Source: Natronococcus sp. CG52
GTDB lineage: Archaea; Halobacteriota; Halobacteria; Halobacteriales; Natrialbaceae
Direction of reading: 5' to 3'
DNA length: 64,000 nt
Assembly: GCF_023913515.1 (NCBI RefSeq)
Contig: NZ_CP099391.1
Span: forward strand, 3,596,001 to 3,660,000
Shown here: one piece after another, positions 8,272 to 17,285 of the stretch
Position numbering within the stretch: position 1 is the stretch's first letter
Layout of the letters: each line of letters begins with the position of its first letter
Notes under the pieces: model-generated
What the model was told of the DNA's origin: nothing
What the model saw: the letters and a program-made list of their open reading frames with translations, nothing else
Database searches by the model: none
Program-made: the position numbers and the translations under genes

Positions 8272-8813
8272 GGTGACGACGAACAGGCCGTCTCGGGCAG
8301 GGCCCCCTTCGAACGACTCGCGGTCGAGTTCCACGAGTCCTCGAAGACGGTCCGGACGCGCTGCTCGGCGGAAAGTTCGGCCGCTTCGACGGCGATACAC
8401 GGTTCTTTCCCCGTCAGAAAGTTCGCGTGCGCAGAGACGGTTCTCGTCCTTACACCCCTGGTAGCCCCGCTCGAGCGGACTCGAGCGATCGAGCGCGGCG
8501 ACGGTGGAACTCTCGTCGTCGAGCGCACGACGACCCTCCACGAACGCCGCCGTGAAATCGTCGAGGAAACAGACTGTGACGAACGGGGCGCAATCAAGCG
8601 CATCGTCGGCGACGGGCAGCGATTCGGCGACGCCGCGGACGGGTCGACACCACGGTCGCGGGCGCGCTCGAGCGGGTTCAGTGTGAGATCGATACCGACG
8701 GAGATACCGAGCGGAGCGACGAAGCGGACGGTTCCGACGCCGATCTCGAGGCGCGCTCGCGGGCCGATCCGTCGGGAAGAACGCGATCGATCGCGGCCTG
8801 GTCCGTCAGGTGA
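8272..8813 (+). pseudogene. Decayed coding remnant, family not established
   Basis: Between 8132 and 8951 no intact gene is convincing. On the plus strand, the frame through 8458-8640 has strong GC3 bias and protein-like sequence (ERTTTLHERRREIVEE, then GAIKRIVGDGQRF). A second frame takes over near 8643 (VDTTVAGALERVQCEID...) and ends at TGA 8811-8813. No start codon with a ribosome site is seen upstream. A frameshifted relic fits best. The segment LERVQCEID...TERSD resembles the DUF2267 remnant near 51.45 kb, including 19 identical bases. The rest of this gap (8814-8951) shows nothing recognisable. Confidence 0.35.
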
Positions 8814-8951
8814 GCGGTCTCGTTCGCGTCGAATCAGTCGTCGTACGCTCCGGGATGCGTTTCGAACGGGTGAGCCGTCGTCATCGGCCGCCGAGAGACG
8901 CGCCGAGCAGGAGAGTTCGGAGAATGGTCCGGATAACTCTGATCGATGTAT

Positions 8952-9473
8952 TCAGTGGAATAAACGCTGACAGCTGCCACAGAGGTTCTCTTCTTTGATG
9001 TCGACCTCTCGAACCGTCGGAGAGAAGTTCATCACGCAGCGGTTGTTGTCGCAGTGTTCGAGCCCGTAGGTGTGGCCGATCTCGTGGACGATCTCCTTTC
9101 GAACGCGGTTCTCGAAGATCTCGCTCGAGCTCTTGTTCGAGAAGCCGCCGTCGCTCGAAGTCTGGAGGCGGTAGGTGGAGACGACGCTGCCGCTGCCGTC
9201 GAGGTACGCGAGCCCGAAGACGTAGTTTCGACGCCGGTAGAAGAGGTCGTGTGGCGTGATCGCGATGTTCTTCTCTCCGCGGCCGACGCGTTCGGCGAGC
9301 TGGATGAACGTCTCGGCGCAGTACTGGTTCCGTCCGGAGTCGTACGCACCGGTCGGGACCGACTGCGAGTCGTTGACCGTAACGTCGCAGTCGTAGACCG
9401 ATCGCAGCGCGGTGGAGGCAGCCCGCTTGACCTCTGCGGGCACGCTGCCGACCGGCACGATATCGACGAGCAT
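8952..9473 (-). CDS. Archaemetzincin family zinc metalloprotease
   Basis: The zinc-binding signature HEIGHTYGLEHC (about residues 128-139) is followed by DNNRCVMNF, then a Cys pair near the C-terminus (CGSC). This is the archaemetzincin pattern, which adds a four-Cys zinc site to the metzincin motif. I start at the ATG at 9473 (MLVDIVPVGSVP), the usual start in haloarchaeal relatives, giving 173 aa. An ATG at 9500 would add nine residues. The gene is divergent from the UPF0146 gene (start 9513), so promoters must share about 40 bases or overlap. Members are probably aminopeptidase-like; natural substrates are poorly known. Confidence 0.9.
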   Translation of the reverse strand: MLVDIVPVGSVPAEVKRAASTALRSVYDCDVTVNDSQSVPTGAYDSGRNQYCAETFIQLAERVGRGEKNIAITPHDLFYRRRNYVFGLAYLDGSGSVVSTYRLQTSSDGGFSNKSSSEIFENRVRKEIVHEIGHTYGLEHCDNNRCVMNFSPTVREVDIKEENLCGSCQRLFH

Positions 9474-9512
9474 AGCAACTGCTATGATGGCGGGTGGCAT
9501 AAACGTCCCGCC

Positions 9513-9917
9513 ATGGCGACTCCCTGCCGTGATCCCGCGACGATCGAAGCACATCTTGCGACGTACGACCGGGCGGTCGAGGTCGGCATCGGACGCCGAA
9601 CCGATCTGGCAGCGGCGCTCGTCGACGCGGGAGTGGCCGTAACGGCGACGGACGTCTACCAGCGCGACGTCCCCGAAGGCGTCCGGTTCGTTCGCGACGA
9701 TATCGTCGATCCCGATCCGCAGGTCTACGCGGACGCCGACGCGATGTACGCCCGAAACCTGCCGCCGGAGCTCCACCGACCGGCGCTCGAAGTCGCCGAA
9801 CGCGCGGACGCCGAGTTCCTGTTCACGACGCTGGGTAGCGATCAGCCGGCGATTCCGGTCGAGCGACGAACGGTCCGGAAGGGGACGCTGTACGTCGCTC
9901 GCACGGCGCCGCGGTAA
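9513..9917 (+). CDS. UPF0146 family protein
   Basis: 134 aa from the ATG at 9513 ([19 protein letters not shown]). The sequence has a short Rossmann-like core: [19 protein letters not shown] near residues 18-37, [14 protein letters not shown] and VRDDIVDPD. This matches the archaeal UPF0146 family, which looks like a trimmed methyltransferase fold with the SAM-loop GxGxxxD partly conserved. The longer open frame upstream (from 9054) overlaps the archaemetzincin gene in antisense and was rejected as a shadow. Activity has not been assigned for the family as far as I know. Confidence 0.8.
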   Translation: MATPCRDPATIEAHLATYDRAVEVGIGRRTDLAAALVDAGVAVTATDVYQRDVPEGVRFVRDDIVDPDPQVYADADAMYARNLPPELHRPALEVAERADAEFLFTTLGSDQPAIPVERRTVRKGTLYVARTAPR

Positions 9918-9959
9918 GACGCGAAGGTATTAGTGGGGTGCGCGAGAGTTGCTCGAGCA

Positions 9960-10589
9960 ATGAACAGCGAGTACGTGATCTACGCCGTCGCTGCGGTGGT
10001 TCTCGTTGCAGTGCTCGCACTCGCGGTGATGGGAATCGAGTACCTCCTCAGATACGCGTACCATCTCTTTACGTTCCCCGGCGTCGTCGCCCACGAGTTC
10101 GCTCACGCGACCGCCTGCAGGGCCGTCGGCGTGCCGGTGCTCGAGGTCGTCTACTTCCGGTTCGACGATCCGCCCGGATACGTCCGTCACGTCAATCCCG
10201 CACGCTATCGCCAGTCCGTCATCATCAGCGTCGCTCCGTTTCTCGTCAACACGATCGTGGCGTTCGGCTCGTTCCTCGGTCTGGGCGTCCTCGTATCGAT
10301 GACCGAGAGTCTCGGCACGGCCCAGATCGAGACGATCGTCGCGGGAATCGTGCTCACCTGGATCGGGCTCTCCGTCGGGATGCACGCGTTTCCGAGCACC
10401 ACCGACGCGAAGACGCTGTGGGACCGGTCCCGACAGGAGTGGCGGCGCTCGCCGATCGTCCTGCTCGGGATTCCGGTCGTCGCCCTGATCTACGTCGTCA
10501 ACCTGCTCTCCTGGCTGTGGGCGCACTTCTTCTACGCGCTCGGCCTGCTCGTCACGGCGCTCTATCTCGTCTGGACGCTGCTATTTTGA
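9960..10589 (+). CDS. Integral membrane zinc metalloprotease-like protein (HEFAH)
   Basis: The 209-aa product has an N-terminal helix (residues 5-30), then [17 protein letters not shown] near residues 43-59. The HEFAH motif is an HExxH zinc-binding site of the kind seen in membrane-embedded M50/DUF3267-like peptidases. Four or five further helices follow (about 80-105, 118-137, 160-180, 183-208). I start at the ATG at 9960, since the upstream extension adds sequence with no coding character. The gene is 42 bases after UPF0146 on the same strand. Whether it is an active protease is uncertain because I cannot place the third zinc ligand. Confidence 0.7.
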   Translation: MNSEYVIYAVAAVVLVAVLALAVMGIEYLLRYAYHLFTFPGVVAHEFAHATACRAVGVPVLEVVYFRFDDPPGYVRHVNPARYRQSVIISVAPFLVNTIVAFGSFLGLGVLVSMTESLGTAQIETIVAGIVLTWIGLSVGMHAFPSTTDAKTLWDRSRQEWRRSPIVLLGIPVVALIYVVNLLSWLWAHFFYALGLLVTALYLVWTLLF

Positions 10590-10651
10590 ATCCCGGGCGC
10601 TCCTGCCCCGAATCCGACCGCCTTTATCCCCGGGAGCACCTTCGAGTCGGT

Positions 10652-11524
10652 ATGAACGCAGATGCCGTCGTCCTCGACATCGACGGAGTGCTCGTCGACG
10701 TCGCCGACTCCTACCGTCGAGCGATCGTCGACTCCGTCGAACGCGTCTACGATCGAACGATCCGCAAGGAAGACATACAGCAGTTCAAGAACGCGGGCGG
10801 GTTCAACAACGACTGGGAGCTGACATACGCCGCCGCGCTCTACGTGCTGGCGACCGAAGAGGGGTACCGCGGGTCGATCGACGAGTTCACCGACGCGATC
10901 GCCGCCGAGGGTGGCGGCCTCGAGGCCGCCGAAACCGTCGTCCGCGAGGCGATCGGCGCCCGGGCGACCCAGCGGGTGACGGAGCGCTGGGACCGCGACG
11001 GGCTCCGAGACGTTTTCCAGCAACTGTACCTCGGCGCCGACCTCTACCGCGGCCTCGAGGGCGGCGAACCCGAGATCGAGAGTCGCGGCTTCATCCACGA
11101 CGAGCCGGTGATCCTCGAGGCCGACGTCCGGGACGCCCTCCTGGAGCGCTACGACGTCGGCGTCCTGACCGGCCGCCCCGAAGCCGAGGCCGAGATCGCC
11201 CTCGAGCGCGTCGGTCTCGAGGGCGAGATCCCCCACGAGCACCGATTCACGATGGACGACTGGGAGGAGGGCAAGCCCCACCCGCGGGCGCTGACCGCGC
11301 TCGCCGACCGGTTCGGCTCCGAGCGCGTCGTCTTCGTCGGCGACACGCTGGACGACGTGCGGACGGCGAACAATGCCCGCGAGGCGGATCCCCGGCGTGA
11401 GTACGACGGGATCGGCGTCCTGACCGGCGGGCTCACCGGCGAGGAGGGGCGCCGAGCCTACGAGGCGGAAGACGCCGCGGCGGTCCTCGAGTCGGTCAAC
11501 GAACTCCCCGCGCTGCTCGAGTAA
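10652..11524 (+). CDS. HAD-superfamily hydrolase, TIGR01548-like haloarchaeal type
   Basis: The start at 10652 gives 290 aa beginning [21 protein letters not shown]. Motif I is DIDGV with the nucleophile Asp at residue 9 and general acid at 11. Motif II is the VLTGRPEAE region near residue 172, motif III includes the EGKPHP Lys, and motif IV is [10 protein letters not shown] near residue 228. A large alpha-helical cap sits between motifs I and II. The family is the halobacterial IA-like HAD hydrolase often found near histidine-biosynthesis genes, but no such neighbour is adjacent here. The substrate is unknown; a small phosphomonoester is likely. Confidence 0.85.
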   Translation: MNADAVVLDIDGVLVDVADSYRRAIVDSVERVYDRTIRKEDIQQFKNAGGFNNDWELTYAAALYVLATEEGYRGSIDEFTDAIAAEGGGLEAAETVVREAIGARATQRVTERWDRDGLRDVFQQLYLGADLYRGLEGGEPEIESRGFIHDEPVILEADVRDALLERYDVGVLTGRPEAEAEIALERVGLEGEIPHEHRFTMDDWEEGKPHPRALTALADRFGSERVVFVGDTLDDVRTANNAREADPRREYDGIGVLTGGLTGEEGRRAYEAEDAAAVLESVNELPALLE

Positions 11525-11624
11525 CGAGCGGTCGAGCGCGGTTGGAGGACCGGGAACGTCTCGGGGCCTGCATCTTCCCCCCACTCGTTTTTTGCCCGCC
11601 TTCGGTGTAGTACGGCTCCGTTCT

Positions 11625-13166
11625 ATGGCCGAACCCACCCGCGGCGGCGATCTTCCCGGCGAACCGACGTCCGTCTGGCTCGCGAGTACGCGCGACGACG
11701 ATCCCGAACCGGAGTCGCTCGAGACCGACCACACCGTCGACGTCGCCGTCGTCGGGGCGGGGATCGCCGGCCTCTCGACGGCGATCAACCTGCGCGAGCG
11801 AGGGCGGACGGTCACGGTCCTCGAGCGCGACCGCGTCGCGACGGGCGTGACGGGGAAGACGACGGCGAAGCTGACCAGCCAGCACGGAGCGATCTACGAC
11901 CACCTGCGCCGGGAGTTCGGCCGCCGGAAGGCGAGCCAGTACGCCTCGGTCCAGGAGGCGTCGATCGACGAGGTCGAACGCCGGATCAGTGAGAGAGGAA
12001 TCGACTGCGGATTCGAGCGCCAGCCGTCGTACCTCTACAGCAACGAATCGGACCAGATCGAGCGCGAGACCGACGCCGCCCGCGCCGCGGGGCTCGAGGC
12101 GAGCTACGTTACCTCGGTGCCGCCGTTCGAGCGCGCCGCTGCCGCCGTCCGCTTCGACGATCAGGCGTGGTTCCACCCGCGGAAGTACCTGCTCGCGATC
12201 GCGGACGAGCTTCGGGCCGACGACGGGGCCAATCTCTACGAGGAGACCCGCGTCACCGATCTCGAGTCCGGAACGCCCTGCCGCGTCCGGACCGAGACGG
12301 CGACGGTGACGGCGCGCCAGGTCGTGCTCGCGACCGGGTTCCCGATCCTCGACCGGGCGGGCTACTTCGCCCGGATGCACCCGAAGCGCTCCTACGTCCT
12401 CGGGATTCGCCTCGACGGCGCGCCCCCGGAGGGAATGTACTACCGCACCGGCGACAACTACCGATCGGTCCGCACTTACCGCGATGACGACGAAGAACTC
12501 CTGCTCGTCGGCGGCGAGAATCACAAGACCGGGCAGGGAGGCTCGACGGCCGACCGATACCGGCGGCTCGAGCGGTGGGCTCGCGAGCGGTTCCCCGTCG
12601 ACGAAATCGCGTACCGGTGGTCGACCCAGGACTACAAACCGGTCGACAAGGTACCCTTTATCGGCCGCGCCGGTGCCGGCACCGAGAACGTCTCCGTCGC
12701 CACCGGCTTTCGCGGCTGGGGGATGACCAACGGCACCGCCGCGGGTCGGCTCCTCGCCGCCGCGATCGACGGCGATCGGCCCGCCGAACTCGACCTCTTC
12801 GATCCGCTCCGGCTGACGCCGAAGGCGTCGTTCGGCAAGACGGTCACCGAGAACGCCGATGCCGCGAGCGAGTTCACCACCGACTGGGTCCGGGCGTTGC
12901 TCACACCCGACCGCTCGAGCCTCGAGCCCGGCGAGGGAAAGATCGTCCGCGAGGGCGGGAAGCCGATCGCCTGCGCCCGCGACGAGGACGGCGACGTCCA
13001 CGCCGTCTCGGCCGTCTGCACCCACATGTACTGTCTCGTCGAGTGGAACGACGCCGAGGAGAGCTGGGACTGTCCCTGCCACGGCTCGCGGTTCGACCCG
13101 GACGGGGAGGTGCTCGAGGGGCCGGCGAACGAAGGACTGCCGGCTCGAAAGTCCCGGGAGCGATGA
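11625..13166 (+). CDS. FAD-dependent oxidoreductase with C-terminal Rieske [2Fe-2S] domain
   Basis: The 513-aa protein starts at 11625 (MAEPTRGG). A DAO-type FAD domain opens with VDVAVVGAGIAGLSTAINL (about residues 39-57) and includes TGVTGKTTAKLTSQHG and a C-terminal FAD motif in the region FRGWGMTNGTAAGR (about 363). The last 90 residues form a Rieske domain with CTHMYC (about 465) and CPCHGSRFDPDG (about 484), giving the Cys-x-His and Cys-x-x-His ligands. This fusion is known in bacteria and haloarchaea as a gamma-glutamylputrescine-oxidase-like or Rieske-containing DAO protein. The amine or amino-acid substrate is unknown. It is convergent with the next gene with one base between them. 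Confidence 0.9.
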   Translation: MAEPTRGGDLPGEPTSVWLASTRDDDPEPESLETDHTVDVAVVGAGIAGLSTAINLRERGRTVTVLERDRVATGVTGKTTAKLTSQHGAIYDHLRREFGRRKASQYASVQEASIDEVERRISERGIDCGFERQPSYLYSNESDQIERETDAARAAGLEASYVTSVPPFERAAAAVRFDDQAWFHPRKYLLAIADELRADDGANLYEETRVTDLESGTPCRVRTETATVTARQVVLATGFPILDRAGYFARMHPKRSYVLGIRLDGAPPEGMYYRTGDNYRSVRTYRDDDEELLLVGGENHKTGQGGSTADRYRRLERWARERFPVDEIAYRWSTQDYKPVDKVPFIGRAGAGTENVSVATGFRGWGMTNGTAAGRLLAAAIDGDRPAELDLFDPLRLTPKASFGKTVTENADAASEFTTDWVRALLTPDRSSLEPGEGKIVREGGKPIACARDEDGDVHAVSAVCTHMYCLVEWNDAEESWDCPCHGSRFDPDGEVLEGPANEGLPARKSRER

Positions 13167-13167
13167 T

Positions 13168-14001
13168 TCAGCGGACGGGTGCGTTCGTCGCGACTCCCGG
13201 ATAGTCGGCGACGATCCCGTCGACGCCCGCCGCGGCGAGCTGGTCGAACTGGCACCAGGTGTCGATCGTCCAGACGTTGACGGCTCGGCCCTCGTCGCGG
13301 GCGATCTCGACGATGTCGAGAGCCGGCTCGTCGGTCGGGAGTCCGTAGTACGGCTCGCCCGCGAGTGGCGTGCCGGCGATCGCGTTTCGGGGCGGGTGGA
13401 TCGCCTCGCAGTCGTACCGGCGCGCGATCTCGAGGCCCGCCTCGAGGTCGTCCCAGACGAGCGCGCCCGCGGCGTAGTCGGGTGCGACGTCTCGGACGGC
13501 GGCGAGGGCGCCCTCGCAGAACGAGGAGAAGAGGATCTCACCGTCGAACTCGTCACAGACGTCGACGACGCGCTCGACGAACGGGCACCACACCTCGCGC
13601 CGTTTCTCGCGTGCGCCCTGCGGCAGCGACTCGGCGAACCGCAGGTCCGTCGTTCCCGGATTCTTCAGTTCGACGTTGACGCCGACCGTCTCGGGAACCG
13701 CCTCGAGCAGCGACTCGAGCGTCGGAATCGACTCGTCTGTGCCGAGGACGGCCGTCGACTCGAGATCCGCGAGTGGCGTTTCCCAGACCAGGCCGGACGC
13801 GGGGGTGATGGGACGACCGTCGCGAGTTCCCTCGAGTCGCTCGTCGTGGAAGACGACCGGCGCACCGCAGGCCGCGGGCTGGACGTCGATCTCGAGCATC
13901 GCGGTTCCGTCGCGGTCGGCCGCGGAGACGGCCGCGGCGACGGTGTTCTCGGGGGCGATGCCGGCGTAGCCTCGGTGTGCGATGACTGCGGGGCGCGGCA
14001 T
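13168..14001 (-). CDS. Glycerophosphodiester phosphodiesterase
   Basis: 277 aa starting MPRPAVIAHRGYAGIAPENT. The HRG...PENT motif (His9, Arg10, Glu17) is the signature of the GDPD TIM barrel, and a second metal Glu/Asp pair appears in MLEIDVQ (about residue 36). His in VFHDERLEGTRDG (about residue 53) is the second catalytic His. The C-terminal GVDGIVADYPG motif is also typical. The enzyme hydrolyses glycerophosphodiesters to glycerol phosphate and an alcohol; in archaea the substrate would derive from ether-lipid or glycerophospho compounds. No signal peptide, so it is probably cytoplasmic. Confidence 0.92.
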   Translation of the reverse strand: MPRPAVIAHRGYAGIAPENTVAAAVSAADRDGTAMLEIDVQPAACGAPVVFHDERLEGTRDGRPITPASGLVWETPLADLESTAVLGTDESIPTLESLLEAVPETVGVNVELKNPGTTDLRFAESLPQGAREKRREVWCPFVERVVDVCDEFDGEILFSSFCEGALAAVRDVAPDYAAGALVWDDLEAGLEIARRYDCEAIHPPRNAIAGTPLAGEPYYGLPTDEPALDIVEIARDEGRAVNVWTIDTWCQFDQLAAAGVDGIVADYPGVATNAPVR

Positions 14002-14099
14002 ATCGGCACCACGAGCGCGAGGCTATTGGCAGCACCGTTCGCTCGAGTGCTCGTCTGCCGGGCCGGCTTTCAATACCCTACTGACCGAAGCGTCGACGT

Positions 14100-14357
14100 A
14101 TGACCGATACGACCCTCGACGACATCGAACGGAACCTCGACCGCGCGACCGACCTCGAGGCCGACGAGGCGGTTTCGGTACTGCAGACGGCCAGGCAGGA
14201 TCTCGAGGCGCTCGGCACCGACGCCGACGTCGACGAGGCGCGCCGACGGGCCCTCGAGGAGCGACTCGACCAGCGTATCCGGGAGGTACAGGAACGCGAC
14301 GCGTACAGCAGCGGCCTGGGGGCGGCGATGAATCCGGAGGAAGACGACGCTCCCTGA
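14100..14357 (+). CDS. Small helical haloarchaeal protein
   Basis: 85 aa, strongly acidic and almost entirely alpha-helical by composition, with two heptad-like stretches (about residues 4-38 and 44-68) that could form a hairpin coiled coil. It ends in a flexible acidic tail. No catalytic motif and no membrane segment. The layout resembles small haloarchaeal DUF families, but I do not recognise a name with certainty. The ATG at 14100 follows the divergent GDPD start by about 98 bases. Coding status is supported by clean GC3 bias and the lack of a better frame. Confidence 0.6.
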   Translation: MTDTTLDDIERNLDRATDLEADEAVSVLQTARQDLEALGTDADVDEARRRALEERLDQRIREVQERDAYSSGLGAAMNPEEDDAP

Positions 14358-14467
14358 GAGTCGGTCGGGACGACAGCTGCCGGGCCGCGGGAGTGCCGCA
14401 ACCGAGAACCCGGCGAGATCGGCCGACCCCCCACCATTTTATTCGGGTACCGTCCCGAGAGACGGGT

Positions 14468-15136
14468 ATGCGAATCGCACTACTCGGCGGAACCGGCGAT
14501 ATCGGACAGGGACTCGCGCTTCGCTTCGCGCGCGATACGGATCACGAGGTCCTCATCGGCTCTCGCGACCCCGAGAAGGCTCGCGACGCGGTCGAGCGGT
14601 ACGAGGCGGAACTCGAGGAACGCGGCGCCGAGTCAAACGTCAAGGGGTTCGTCAACGAGATGGCGGCCGACCGCGCCGACGTCGTGGTCCTCTCGGTCCC
14701 ACCGTACTACGCCGGCGACACGGTCGAGGCGGTCGAAGACGTCCTCGACGAGGAGACGATCCTCGTTACGCCGGCCGTCGGCATGCAGGGCGACGAGGAC
14801 GGACTGCACTACCATCCGCCGAGCGCCGGCAGCGTCACCCAGCTGGTCGCCCAGCGCGCGCCCGACGAGGTCCCGGTCGTCGGCGCCTTCCACAACCTCG
14901 CGGCGGACGCGCTGTCGGATCTGGACGACGAACTCGAGTTGGACACGCTCGTCGTCGGCGACGACGCGGATGCCAAGCGGACGGTGGTGGCCCTCGCGAA
15001 CGAAATCGAGGGGCTTCGCGCCCTCGACGTCGGTCCGCTCGCCAACGCCGCCGAGGTCGAGAGCGTGACGCCGCTGGTCATCAACATCGCTCGATACAAC
15101 GAGGACCTCCACGACGTCGGCGTGCAGTTCCACTGA
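14468..15136 (+). CDS. npdG: NADPH-dependent F420 reductase (F420H2:NADP oxidoreductase)
   Basis: The 222-aa product begins MRIALLGGTGDIGQGLALRFA, a dinucleotide-binding GxxGxxG loop characteristic of the F420:NADP reductase family. The next strand has IGSRDPEKAR, where Ser/Arg residues can hold the NADP 2'-phosphate. VVVLSVPPYYAGDTVEAV and VVGAFHNLAADAL are typical of the family core. It transfers hydride between F420H2 and NADP in the cytoplasm. I start at the ATG at 14468; the longer frame from 13982 overlaps two other genes and was rejected. Two other F420-linked genes (cofE and mer-like) are in this window at 37-39 kb. Confidence 0.93.
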   Translation: MRIALLGGTGDIGQGLALRFARDTDHEVLIGSRDPEKARDAVERYEAELEERGAESNVKGFVNEMAADRADVVVLSVPPYYAGDTVEAVEDVLDEETILVTPAVGMQGDEDGLHYHPPSAGSVTQLVAQRAPDEVPVVGAFHNLAADALSDLDDELELDTLVVGDDADAKRTVVALANEIEGLRALDVGPLANAAEVESVTPLVINIARYNEDLHDVGVQFH

Positions 15137-15151
15137 GAACGCGAGGGGCGC

Positions 15152-15574
15152 TCAGACCCGTTCGAGCGAGCGAACCGTCTCGAGAAACTCCTCGGAGTCG
15201 ACCGGCTTCGTGAGCGCGGCGTCGACCGGAAGGTCGTCGGTCCCGATGACTTCGTCCCGCGCGGGGTGGCCGGTCAGTACGATGAGCGGGATCTGGTCGA
15301 GGTCTCCCGTGTCGTCGATCTTGGCCGCGACTTCGTCCCCGTTCAGCCGCGGCAGTTTGAAATCGAGGAGGATGATGTCCGGTCTGGGCGCGTCGGCGTG
15401 CTCCCCCCGCCGGTGGAGGAAGTCGAGCGCTTCGGCGCCGTCGGTGACGACGTGAAAATCGTGGTCGATCGACGTCGCTCGCAGCGCTTCCTTCGTCAAC
15501 CGCACGTCTCCCGGGTTATCTTCGACGAGTAAGATCTCTAACGCTGCGGGAGACTCACCAACACCATCCGACAT
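15152..15574 (-). CDS. Single-domain response regulator (Rcp1-like)
   Basis: The 140 aa form one receiver domain. Acidic pocket LLVEDNPGDVRL (about residues 15-26), phospho-acceptor Asp in IILLDFKLPRLNGDEV (about residue 70), conserved Thr in VLTGH (about 99) and Lys in ALTKPVDS (about 121). There is no output domain, so the protein acts by protein-protein contact. The extended form with NPGDVRLTKEA is common in haloarchaeal receivers next to histidine kinases, but no kinase is visible here. It lies 61 bases after the HTH regulator gene on the same strand. Confidence 0.92.
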   Translation of the reverse strand: MSDGVGESPAALEILLVEDNPGDVRLTKEALRATSIDHDFHVVTDGAEALDFLHRRGEHADAPRPDIILLDFKLPRLNGDEVAAKIDDTGDLDQIPLIVLTGHPARDEVIGTDDLPVDAALTKPVDSEEFLETVRSLERV

Positions 15575-15635
15575 GGTCCCACTTCGGTGTCACGAACGGA
15601 TCCAATCGCTGCCTGAATCTGAAGGCATTAAAATA

Positions 15636-16280
15636 CTATTCGTCGATCAGCGTCGTCTCGACGAGCGTCTTCGTTCCCCGTCGAAGCCGTTCTGAGAGCG
15701 ACTGGGACGCGATATCGAGTTGCGCGGCGACGTCGGGTTGTGAGGCACCCCGCGGAACGTCGAAGTAGCCCGACTCGTAGGCGGTGATCAGCGCCTCGTG
15801 CTGGTTCGACGTGAGCGACGCGGTAGTTCCGTTCTCGCGTCCCCGCTGCCGGTACAGCGACCGGAGGTGAAACTCGAGTTCGCGATCCCGCAACGCGGCC
15901 CGGTACTTCGCGAGCATCCCGCGGTTGGGAAATCCGAGTCGGCTCGTCCACCCCTCGCTCGTTACCGCGATGTCAGCCGAGATCACGTCGAGGCCGGACC
16001 GCACCCGATACGCCGTGCCCGTCTCCCCCGCCTCGGAGATCGTCACCCGGTACATGGTACGCGACGGTGTCTCCGCGAGTTTCGTCGGGTCGGTGACCGT
16101 CGGATCCCCCTCGAGCGCCGACGCGAACTCGTCGTGGCCCTCGTCCCCTCTCGCCCAGAACAACACGCGGATCCCCTCGGACGTGGCGTACTGCTCCTCG
16201 ACGGAGAGCGTCACTCCGGGCGATCGCTCGAGGGCAGTCCGAAAGAGCGGCGAGTCGACTCGGAACTCCGCGATCAGCAT
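15636..16280 (-). CDS. Bacterio-opsin-activator-type HTH-10 regulator
   Basis: From the ATG at 16280 the protein is 214 aa (MLIAEFRVDSPLFRTALE). The N-terminal 150 residues are the variable alpha/beta sensor part seen in haloarchaeal Bat-like regulators. The C-terminal 55 residues hold the HTH-10 domain: LTSNQHEALITAYESGYFDVPRG (about residues 155-177), then AAQLDIASQSLSERLRRG, the recognition helix. Cytoplasmic, no membrane segment. The longer frame from 16640 adds Arg-rich sequence overlapping the thioredoxin gene and was rejected. The target genes are unknown; co-direction with the response regulator suggests a shared signalling unit. Confidence 0.88.
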   Translation of the reverse strand: MLIAEFRVDSPLFRTALERSPGVTLSVEEQYATSEGIRVLFWARGDEGHDEFASALEGDPTVTDPTKLAETPSRTMYRVTISEAGETGTAYRVRSGLDVISADIAVTSEGWTSRLGFPNRGMLAKYRAALRDRELEFHLRSLYRQRGRENGTTASLTSNQHEALITAYESGYFDVPRGASQPDVAAQLDIASQSLSERLRRGTKTLVETTLIDE

Positions 16281-16405
16281 TATCCGATCGCATACGTGCT
16301 GGGAGCAAAAAGCTGCCCGGTCTTCGGGTGGCGCTGCGGCATCTCCGAACGCGGCGATCGCTTTGGCGGGCCGAGAAAACGTCGATAACGAGAGTCGGTG
16401 GCCGA

Positions 16406-16675
16406 TCAGGCGCCTGCGTCCTCGAGGGCGTCCTCGAGGTCCTCGCGCTGGGTGACGCCGACGAATCGCTCGGCGACGCCGTCGTCGTTCTCGATAATGA
16501 GCGTCGGCAGCGAGCGGACTTGGTACTCGTTGGCGACGTCTTGCTGTTCGTCGACGTTTACCTTCTCGACTTCGAAGCGCCCCTCCCAGTCCTCCTCGAG
16601 ATCCTCGAGGATCGGGTCCTGGGTCTTGCAGGGGCCACACCAGTCTGCGTAGAAATCCTTCAGTGTGACAGTCAT
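16406..16675 (-). CDS. Thioredoxin-family protein
   Basis: From the ATG at 16675 the chain is 89 aa (MTVTLKDFYADWCGPCKTQD). The redox motif WCGPC lies at residues 12-16, and the cis-proline motif SLPT at about 57-60. Length is slightly short for thioredoxin (about 105) because the first beta strand and helix are trimmed; this is typical of the compact haloarchaeal forms. It is a cytoplasmic dithiol/disulfide carrier. An in-frame upstream ATG (16720) adds 15 residues with no family support. It precedes the HTH gene by 125 bases. Confidence 0.92.
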   Translation of the reverse strand: MTVTLKDFYADWCGPCKTQDPILEDLEEDWEGRFEVEKVNVDEQQDVANEYQVRSLPTLIIENDDGVAERFVGVTQREDLEDALEDAGA

Positions 16676-16938
16676 CGGTTCACCGCTAGTTCCAACGCGT
16701 CGCGCATAAGGGTTTCCCACCGGCCTTCAATTGCCGCAAGTGGTGACGGAAACCGGTTCGAGCGCGCTGTCCGGTTCGAACCTGAGCCGGACGGTCGGTG
16801 AACTCCCGGTGCTTCCGTCGGACAGTACTCTCCGTCGAACGCGGCGATGATGTGTGAGATTTGGCGAATGTAATACGGCGCGAACACTACTCCAGAACGG
16901 GACGAAAGATTTAGTTCTGCTCGGCCGTTAGGGCCGAT

Positions 16939-17100
16939 ATGGATAAAGGGCAGAACACTGGTGGGCTGATGTCCAGTGCCGGACTCGTCCGGTACTTCGA
17001 CTCGGAGGACTCGAACGCGATCCGTATCGACCCGAAGACGGTCATCGCAACTGGCGTCATGCTGGGCGTCCTCGTTCAGCTACTGACGTTCGTCTCGTAA
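16939..17100 (+). CDS. Preprotein translocase subunit Sec61-beta (SecG-like)
   Basis: A 53-aa gene, easily missed because of its length. It starts [20 protein letters not shown] and ends with one membrane helix (about residues 34-51, [17 protein letters not shown]). The Gly/Ser-rich N-terminus, the [11 protein letters not shown](D/E) pattern and a single tail helix are diagnostic of archaeal Sec61-beta. It associates with SecY/SecE in the protein channel. It is followed by pdxT on the same strand after 185 bases, an arrangement common in haloarchaea. The 263-base gap before it holds no other gene that I can support. Confidence 0.93.
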   Translation: MDKGQNTGGLMSSAGLVRYFDSEDSNAIRIDPKTVIATGVMLGVLVQLLTFVS

Positions 17101-17285
17101 CGCGTCGCATCACCCCTCTCACAGACTCCGTCCGCGAGCGGTTGCGCCGTCGGATGCGGACGGACGTACTCGATCGACTTCCAGCGGCGCATCCGTCGCG
17201 GCCGCTCTCTTCCTCGTCGCTGTCGATCTATCCGGCACTCGGACCGTGACGTGGCACTTTTGCCGACCCTCTCCGTAGGGCGGGT

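Noticed and set aside
11496-13556. A 686-codon minus-strand frame opposite the FAD-Rieske gene
   Set aside because: It mirrors the third-position pattern of the plus-strand gene, spans two genes and encodes low-complexity sequence without any domain.
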